Position numbers and translations under genes: made by a program
Assembly (NCBI GenBank): GCA_021802115.1
Contig: JAKABA010000113.1
Location: 1-12,328, forward strand
DNA length: 12,328 nt
Source of the DNA: a bacterium
GTDB lineage: Bacteria > Chloroflexota > Dormibacteria > UBA8260 > Bog-877
Reading direction: 5' to 3'
Part shown: positions 8,165-12,328 of the stretch, one piece after another
How positions within the stretch are numbered: position 1 is the stretch's first letter
Layout: each line of letters begins with the position of its first letter
Notes under the pieces: generated by a model
What the model saw: only the letters and a program-made list of their open reading frames with translations
Told to the model about the DNA's origin: nothing
The model's database searches: none

Positions 8165-10664
8165 GGCAAAGGGGCAGGCCCTGGTCGGCCTGGTCCTGGT
8201 CTCCCACAGCGCCCAGGTGGCCGAAGGCACCGCCGAGCTGGCCCGCGCCATGGCGCCTTCGGTGCGAATCGTGCCGGCCGGCGGCATGGAGGATCCGGCG
8301 TCGGGTCTCGGCACCGACGCCACCAGGATCGGCCGGGCGATCGAGGAGGCGTGGGCGGAGCCGGGGGTGCTGGTCCTGATCGACCTGGGGAGCGCTCTTT
8401 TGGCGGCCGAGATGGCCAGGGAGATGCTGGATCCCGAGCGCAGGGACCGGGTTCTCATCAGTCCGGGGCCCCTGGTCGAGGGGGCCGTGGCGGCCGCCGT
8501 CGCCGCCGAGGTTGGAGGGTCGCTGTCCGGTGTCGATGTCGCCGCCAGGGGCGGGCTCGAGGCCAAGGCCGGGCTCGAGTCCAACGCCGGGCCGGAGCCG
8601 GCGGCCGAGGTCCCGGCGTCCCCCAGGGACGGCCCGGGAGGCGACTGGGAGGAGCAGGGCCTGACCCTGGACATTCCCATGGGTCTGCACGCCCGCCCGG
8701 CGGCTCGCCTGATCCAACTCTTCGCCACCTTCGACGCCGAGGTGGAGGCCCGCAATGAGACGACCGGTAGAGGTCCGGTGGCGGGGCGCAGCCTGAACGG
8801 ACTGGCGTCGCTGCAGGTGCGGGCCGGCCAGAGGATCCTGGTGCGCGCCCGGGGCCCGCAGGCTCGGGAGCTGATGGGCGCGTTTCGGGCGCTGGCGGAG
8901 GCACGTTTCGGGGAGCCCCCGGAGCAGCCGGGGCTGCCCGCCGAGGCCGCTCCCGGCCCGCCCCCGGACGACCTGCCCCGGAGCGCGCTTCGAGGCGTCC
9001 CGGCCTCCCCCGGAGTGGCCGCCGGCCCGGTGGTGCGTCTGATCCAGCCGCCGCTGCTCGTTCCCGACTCCACTCCTGGATCGGCACGGTCCGAACTGGC
9101 CCTCCTGGACCGCGCCCTGGACGCGGCCAGGGCCGACCTGGTCGCGCTCAGGGAGGTGACCAGCTGGCGGGCCGGCGAGTACGAGGCCGGCATCATCGAC
9201 GCCCAGATCCTCTTCCTAGAGGATCCCGATCTGCTCGGCCCGGCACGAGCGGCGATAGCCACCCAGGGGCGTTCGGCCGCGGCCGCCTGGAGTGAGGTGG
9301 CGGCCCGGGCCCGCCGGAGCTGGGATGAGATCGAGGATGAGCACCTGCGTCTTAGGGCGCTGGACCTGGAGGGGGTGACGCGCCGGGTCCTCGGCCACCT
9401 TGTGGGGAGTCTGCCCGCCCGGCCGAGTGGACGGGGAATCCTGGTCGCCGAGGAGCTCACCCCCACCGACACCGCCGGGCTGGATCCGGGCTCGGTCCTG
9501 GGGATCGCCACCGCGGCCGGGGGGCCGACCTCTCACAGCGTCATCCTGGCCCGTGCCCTGGGCATCCCGGCGGTGGTGGGGCTCGGGGCGGACGTCACCG
9601 CCATTCCCGAGGGGGTCCGGGTGCTGTTGGACGGCGACCGCGGCATCCTGGTGCCCGAGCCTCCCGCCGAGTTGCTCGCCCTCGCCTCGGCCCGTGCCGG
9701 GGAGCGTGCGGCGGCGCAGGCGAGGGCGGACCGCGCCGCCCGGGGGCCGGTGGCGACCGCCGACGGGCTGCCGATCGAGGTGGCGGCCAACATCGGCTCG
9801 GTGGCGGATGCTCGCCTTGCGGTCGCCCACGGCGCTGACGGGGTGGGGCTGCTGCGGACCGAGTTCCTCTTCCAGGAGGCACCGGGGATCCCCGATCAGG
9901 CGGCGCAGGAGGCGGTGTACCGGGAGATCGCCCAGGTCCTCGACCGCCGCCCCCTCACCATCCGCACCCTCGACGCCGGGGCCGACAAGCCGTTGCCGTA
10001 CCTGGCTCGCCCCCCCGAGCCCAATCCCGCCCTGGGGGTCAGGGGGATCAGGCTCGGGCTGCTGCGTCCCGAGCTCCTGAGGAGCCAGCTGGCCGCCATC
10101 GCGGCGGTGGCCCCCTCCCACCCGATCCGGGTCATGTTCCCGATGGTCGCGACCAAGGCCGAGTTGGAGCGCGCCCTGCAGCTGTTGGCGGAGGCGCGCG
10201 GCGCGGACGGGAGCCGCTTGGAGGTGGGGATCATGGTGGAGATCCCCGCCGCGGCCCTGGCCGCCGAGTCGCTGGTGTCCCTGGTCGACTTCTTCTCAAT
10301 TGGGACCAATGACCTCTCCCAGTACACCATGGCCGCTGATCGCACCAATCCGGAGGTGGCGGCCCTGGCCGATCCGCTCCACCCGGCGGTGCTGCGGCTG
10401 ATCAGACGGACCGCGCAGGCCGCCTCGGGCAGGTGGGTCGGGGTCTGCGGCGAGCTGGCGGGCGAGCCCGGCGCCACCGCGCTTCTGATCGGGCTTGGGG
10501 TCCGGGAGCTGTCGATGGCTCCCATGCGGGTGCCGGCGGTCAAGGCGGCGGTGCGTCGGACCACGTCGGCCCGAGCCCGGGAGCTGGCCGACCGGGCGGT
10601 GGAGCTAGGGTCAGCCGACGAGGTGCGCCGACTCCTCCACGAGGCCGGGGAGGCCGAGGGCTGA
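8154..10664 (+). CDS. dhaM: DhaM-HPr-Enzyme I fusion: complete PEP-to-DhaL phosphotransfer protein
   Basis: This 836-residue protein should take phosphate from PEP and deliver it to ADP bound on DhaL. Three modules are visible. Residues about 11-125 are an EIIA(mannose)-like DhaM domain with phospho-His18 (VSHSAQVAEG). Residues about 171-252 are HPr with His179 (GLHARPAAR) and a Ser213 at the regulatory-serine position. Residues about 280-836 are a full Enzyme I: His461 (GGPTSHSV), PEP-site Arg568, Arg604, Glu696, Asn719, Asp720 and Arg730, and catalytic Cys765 (GVCGE). The intervals 568-604, 696-719 and 719-730 equal those in E. coli Enzyme I. The linkers are Ala/Gly/Pro/Glu-rich. E. coli DhaM, by contrast, has only a truncated Enzyme I part. 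The GTG at 8154 is the conventional start; a CTG at 8181 is a credible alternative. It ends the glp/dha operon. Confidence 0.93.
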   Translation: MGAEAKGQALVGLVLVSHSAQVAEGTAELARAMAPSVRIVPAGGMEDPASGLGTDATRIGRAIEEAWAEPGVLVLIDLGSALLAAEMAREMLDPERRDRVLISPGPLVEGAVAAAVAAEVGGSLSGVDVAARGGLEAKAGLESNAGPEPAAEVPASPRDGPGGDWEEQGLTLDIPMGLHARPAARLIQLFATFDAEVEARNETTGRGPVAGRSLNGLASLQVRAGQRILVRARGPQARELMGAFRALAEARFGEPPEQPGLPAEAAPGPPPDDLPRSALRGVPASPGVAAGPVVRLIQPPLLVPDSTPGSARSELALLDRALDAARADLVALREVTSWRAGEYEAGIIDAQILFLEDPDLLGPARAAIATQGRSAAAAWSEVAARARRSWDEIEDEHLRLRALDLEGVTRRVLGHLVGSLPARPSGRGILVAEELTPTDTAGLDPGSVLGIATAAGGPTSHSVILARALGIPAVVGLGADVTAIPEGVRVLLDGDRGILVPEPPAELLALASARAGERAAAQARADRAARGPVATADGLPIEVAANIGSVADARLAVAHGADGVGLLRTEFLFQEAPGIPDQAAQEAVYREIAQVLDRRPLTIRTLDAGADKPLPYLARPPEPNPALGVRGIRLGLLRPELLRSQLAAIAAVAPSHPIRVMFPMVATKAELERALQLLAEARGADGSRLEVGIMVEIPAAALAAESLVSLVDFFSIGTNDLSQYTMAADRTNPEVAALADPLHPAVLRLIRRTAQAASGRWVGVCGELAGEPGATALLIGLGVRELSMAPMRVPAVKAAVRRTTSARARELADRAVELGSADEVRRLLHEAGEAEG
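8168..8174 (+). promoter_or_regulatory. Possible ribosome binding site for a CTG start of dhaM
   Basis: AAAGGGG lies 6 bases before an in-frame CTG at 8181. Initiation there would give MVGLVLVSHS, matching the E. coli DhaM opening MVNLVIVSHS, with the phospho-His at residue 9 as in E. coli. The GTG at 8154 has only a distant GGAG about 19 bases upstream. CTG starts are rare, so this remains a suggestion. Confidence 0.35.
8553..8606 (+). repeat. Three tandem 18-base repeats in the DhaM-HPr linker
   Basis: Three consecutive 18-base units encode GLEAKA, GLESNA and GPEPAA (residues 134-151 of the fusion protein). Units one and two share the first nine bases and most of the rest; the third has drifted. 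They lie in the low-complexity linker between the EIIA-like domain and HPr, outside both folds, and look like linker growth by duplication in frame. Confidence 0.7.
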
Positions 10665-10676
10665 GCCCGCCGCTGC

Positions 10677-10685
10677 TGGTACGAT
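10677..10685 (+). promoter_or_regulatory. Possible extended -10 promoter element upstream of pgsA
   Basis: TGGTACGAT fits the extended -10 pattern TGnTAnnnT, 12 bases after the dhaM stop and about 125 bases before the pgsA start. No convincing -35 box is seen at the usual spacing. Its place in the only sizeable intergenic gap is the main support. It could give the phospholipid gene expression independent of the glycerol operon. Confidence 0.35.
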
Positions 10686-10752
10686 CCCAGAGCGGTCGGT
10701 GCCCCCTCCCAACTCGCACGAGGAAGACAAGTGGTCGCCTCATCTCGGACGC

Positions 10753-10787
10753 GATCGGCGCTAGCCCGCCGGTCTCATCTGGTTTTT
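10753..10787 (+). terminator. Possible terminator or attenuator hairpin before pgsA
   Basis: An eight-pair stem (GATCGGCG at 10753-10760 with CGCCGGTC at 10767-10774, one G-U pair) closes a six-base loop. A T5 run at 10783-10787 follows after eight bases, farther than in a standard intrinsic terminator. A second small stem (GGTTTT with AAAGCC, 10781-10796) can form over the T run. It could end the upstream operon, attenuate pgsA, or mean nothing. The rest of the gap 10665-10810 shows no gene or recognised RNA. Confidence 0.3.
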
Positions 10788-10810
10788 GCCAAAGCCTCCG
10801 GGGTGGGCCG

Positions 10811-11434
10811 ATGAGCGCCCCGGACTCGCCGCCGACGGCTCCGGCGATCCCTCGTGAGCAGCAACGCGGGGGCGCCCTGCAGACCGGTCTGGTGGCCGGG
10901 GCCACCGGCCTCCGGCTGGTGCTGGCCCCGGCGGTCATGGGCCTGGTCCTGGCTCGCCTGGACGGCCTGGCCGCCGCCCTGTTCCTGGTGGCGGCGGCGA
11001 CCGACTATCTGGACGGCTTCTTCGCCCGGCACTGGCGGGTCACCACCTCCACCGGCAGCTTCCTGGACACCACCGCCGACAAGGTGCTGGTGACCGCGGC
11101 TCTGATCGCCCTGGTGGCCGTCTCGCGGGCCAACCCGTGGGTGGCGCTGGTGATCGTGGGCCGGGAGATGGTGATCATGGGGCTGCGGGGCTCGGCGGCG
11201 CTGCAGGGAGTCCTGATCACCGCCTCCCAGCTGGGCCGGGTGAAGGCCGCGATCCAGTTCGTCGCCATCCTGGTTGCGATTCTCAACCTCGACCTGGCCC
11301 TGGGCCCGCTCGGGCTGGACCAGTGGGTGATGCTACTGGCCGCCCTGATCACCCTGGGGTCCGGGTTCGACTACCTCGTCCGCTACTCCCGGGTGGCCGT
11401 GCGCCAGCGGGCCCCGGGGAGGTCGGGGCCGTGA
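10811..11434 (+). CDS. pgsA: CDP-alcohol phosphatidyltransferase, probable phosphatidylglycerophosphate synthase
   Basis: This integral membrane enzyme probably transfers a phosphatidyl group from CDP-diacylglycerol to glycerol-3-phosphate, the committed step to phosphatidylglycerol. The full CDP-alcohol phosphotransferase signature D-x2-DG-x2-AR-x8-G-x3-D-x3-D is present: Asp65, Asp68, Gly69, Ala72, Arg73, Gly82, Asp86 and Asp90. Hydrophobic spans at about 27-48, 52-64, 94-108, 147-163 and 167-182 fit the multi-spanning family, and 207 residues is a normal length. The ATG at 10811 is chosen because the frame upstream runs into dhaM. A partly G-rich stretch precedes it, with no classic ribosome site. 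Subfamily members use inositol phosphate or other alcohols, so PgsA is likely but not proved. Its substrate is the intermediate made by GlpK upstream. The stop overlaps the next start. Confidence 0.85.
   Translation: MSAPDSPPTAPAIPREQQRGGALQTGLVAGATGLRLVLAPAVMGLVLARLDGLAAALFLVAAATDYLDGFFARHWRVTTSTGSFLDTTADKVLVTAALIALVAVSRANPWVALVIVGREMVIMGLRGSAALQGVLITASQLGRVKAAIQFVAILVAILNLDLALGPLGLDQWVMLLAALITLGSGFDYLVRYSRVAVRQRAPGRSGP
11416..11422 (+). promoter_or_regulatory. Ribosome binding site for the epimerase-family gene
   Basis: GGGGAGG lies inside the end of pgsA, 8 bases before the GTG at 11431. It supports that start and translational coupling through the GTGA stop-start overlap. Confidence 0.6.
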
Positions 11435-12328
11435 GCCCGGACCGCCCGATCCTGGTGGTGGGCGCCACCGGCTTCATCGGCGGGGCCATCGTCGCGGCCC
11501 TGCGCAGGGAGGGGGCTCCGGTGCGGGCGGTGGCGCGCCGCGCGGCGTCGGCCGGGCAGCTGGTGGCCTTTGGGGCCGAGCTGGTCGAGGCCGACCTGCT
11601 CGATCCCCCGAGCCTGCGCCGCGCCGCCGAGGGGACCCGGCTCATCTACCACGCCGGCGGTCTCAACACCATGTGCCCCAGGGAGCCGGGGCGGCTCTTC
11701 GAGGTCAACGTGCAGGGGACCCTCAACCTGGTGGAGGCGGCGGCCGCGGCCGGGGTCAGGCGGGTGGTCTACACCTCCTCGGCCGCCACCCTGGGGGAGC
11801 GGCGGGGCACGGTGGCGACGGTCGACTGTCAGCATCGGGGCCACTACCTCTCCACCTACGAGCACTCCAAGCACCTGGCGGAGCGAAGGGCCCTGGAGCG
11901 CGCCCGCAGCCTGGGGGTGGAGCTGGTGTGCGTCAACCCCTCCTCCGTCCAGGGGCCGGGGCGCACCGGCGGGACCGCCCGCTGGCTGATCCGCTACGCC
12001 GACGGCCGGCTGCGCTGGATGGTCGACACCAGGGTGAGCCTGGTGGCCGTGGACGACTGCGTCAGGGCCCACCTCCAGGCCGCCACGCTCGGGGTGGCGG
12101 GGCGGCGCTACCTGGTCAACGGGGCGACGCTCGGGATCACGGAGCTCATCGACCTGGTCGGGGAGCTCACCGGCCAGCACCGCAAGCCACGCATGGTGCC
12201 GGCCTGGGCTGCCCGGGTCGGCGGGACGCTGGTCGGGGCCTCCTTCCAAGTGGCCGGCCGGCGGCCCCCGGTGTGCGCGGAGATGGTGCGGACGCTGCTG
12301 CACGGCCACGCCTACGACGGCAGCCGGG
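11431..12328 (+). CDS. NAD(P)-dependent epimerase/dehydratase (extended SDR), 3' partial
   Basis: This is a Rossmann-fold oxidoreductase of the extended short-chain dehydrogenase type, resembling dihydroflavonol-4-reductase, 3-beta-hydroxysteroid dehydrogenase and nucleotide-sugar epimerase relatives. The cofactor loop GATGFIG is at residues 11-17 (Gly11, Gly14, Gly17). The catalytic set is Ser116 or Ser117 (YTSSAAT), Tyr143 and Lys147 (TYEHSKHLAE). NPSSVQGPG further on matches the substrate-side loop common in this group. The frame stays open for 299 codons to the window edge with no stop, and the last residues (RTLLHGHAYDGSR) resemble the normal C-terminal part, so little may be missing. 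The GTG at 11431 overlaps the pgsA stop by four bases and has a good ribosome site. The substrate cannot be read from sequence; a lipid or sugar role is only a guess from the neighbour. Confidence 0.85.
   Translation, partial: MSPDRPILVVGATGFIGGAIVAALRREGAPVRAVARRAASAGQLVAFGAELVEADLLDPPSLRRAAEGTRLIYHAGGLNTMCPREPGRLFEVNVQGTLNLVEAAAAAGVRRVVYTSSAATLGERRGTVATVDCQHRGHYLSTYEHSKHLAERRALERARSLGVELVCVNPSSVQGPGRTGGTARWLIRYADGRLRWMVDTRVSLVAVDDCVRAHLQAATLGVAGRRYLVNGATLGITELIDLVGELTGQHRKPRMVPAWAARVGGTLVGASFQVAGRRPPVCAEMVRTLLHGHAYDGSR

Noticed and set aside
8111..9511. 466-codon open frame on the minus strand over dhaM
   Set aside because: It is a Ser/Arg/Ala-rich shadow of the fusion gene with no motifs.
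10433..10810. N-terminal extension of pgsA to 10433
   Set aside because: It overlaps the end of dhaM, reads low-complexity Gly/Arg sequence and precedes a normal-length enzyme starting at 10811.

Overview
The window is a high-GC bacterial segment with every recognisable gene on the + strand, tightly packed and often overlapping. GC-rich codon use, GTG and TTG starts, and the mix of families (GlpABC, DhaKL, a DhaM-HPr-EI fusion) suggest an actinobacterium or another high-GC lineage with Gram-positive-like gene content. The sequence alone does not settle the phylum.

Positions 1-10664 form a nearly continuous glycerol and dihydroxyacetone operon in the order glpF (5' end outside the window), dhaK, dhaL, glpK, glpA, glpB, glpC, and a large dhaM-type gene. 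GlpF admits glycerol. GlpK phosphorylates it to glycerol-3-phosphate. GlpA, GlpB and GlpC oxidise that to dihydroxyacetone phosphate (DHAP) and pass electrons to the quinone pool. In parallel, DhaK and DhaL phosphorylate free dihydroxyacetone to the same product, using phosphate relayed from PEP. The last gene encodes the whole relay in one polypeptide: an EIIA-type DhaM domain, an HPr domain and a full-length Enzyme I. Both routes meet at DHAP. No glycerol dehydrogenase, which would make dihydroxyacetone, lies in the window.

Positions 10665-10810 are the only sizeable gap. It holds a possible extended -10 promoter element, a GC-rich hairpin and a T5 run. After it, 10811-11434 encodes a CDP-alcohol phosphatidyltransferase of the PgsA type, whose usual substrate is glycerol-3-phosphate. 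Its stop overlaps the start of an extended short-chain dehydrogenase (NAD-dependent epimerase family) that runs off the right edge.

The most unusual features are the single-chain PEP-to-DhaL relay and its position split from dhaKL by the glp genes. Others are a glycerol kinase without the known PTS-histidine and FBP regulatory loop, and Ser substitutions in both CCG modules of GlpC. No mobile elements, CRISPR arrays, tRNAs or rRNAs were seen.
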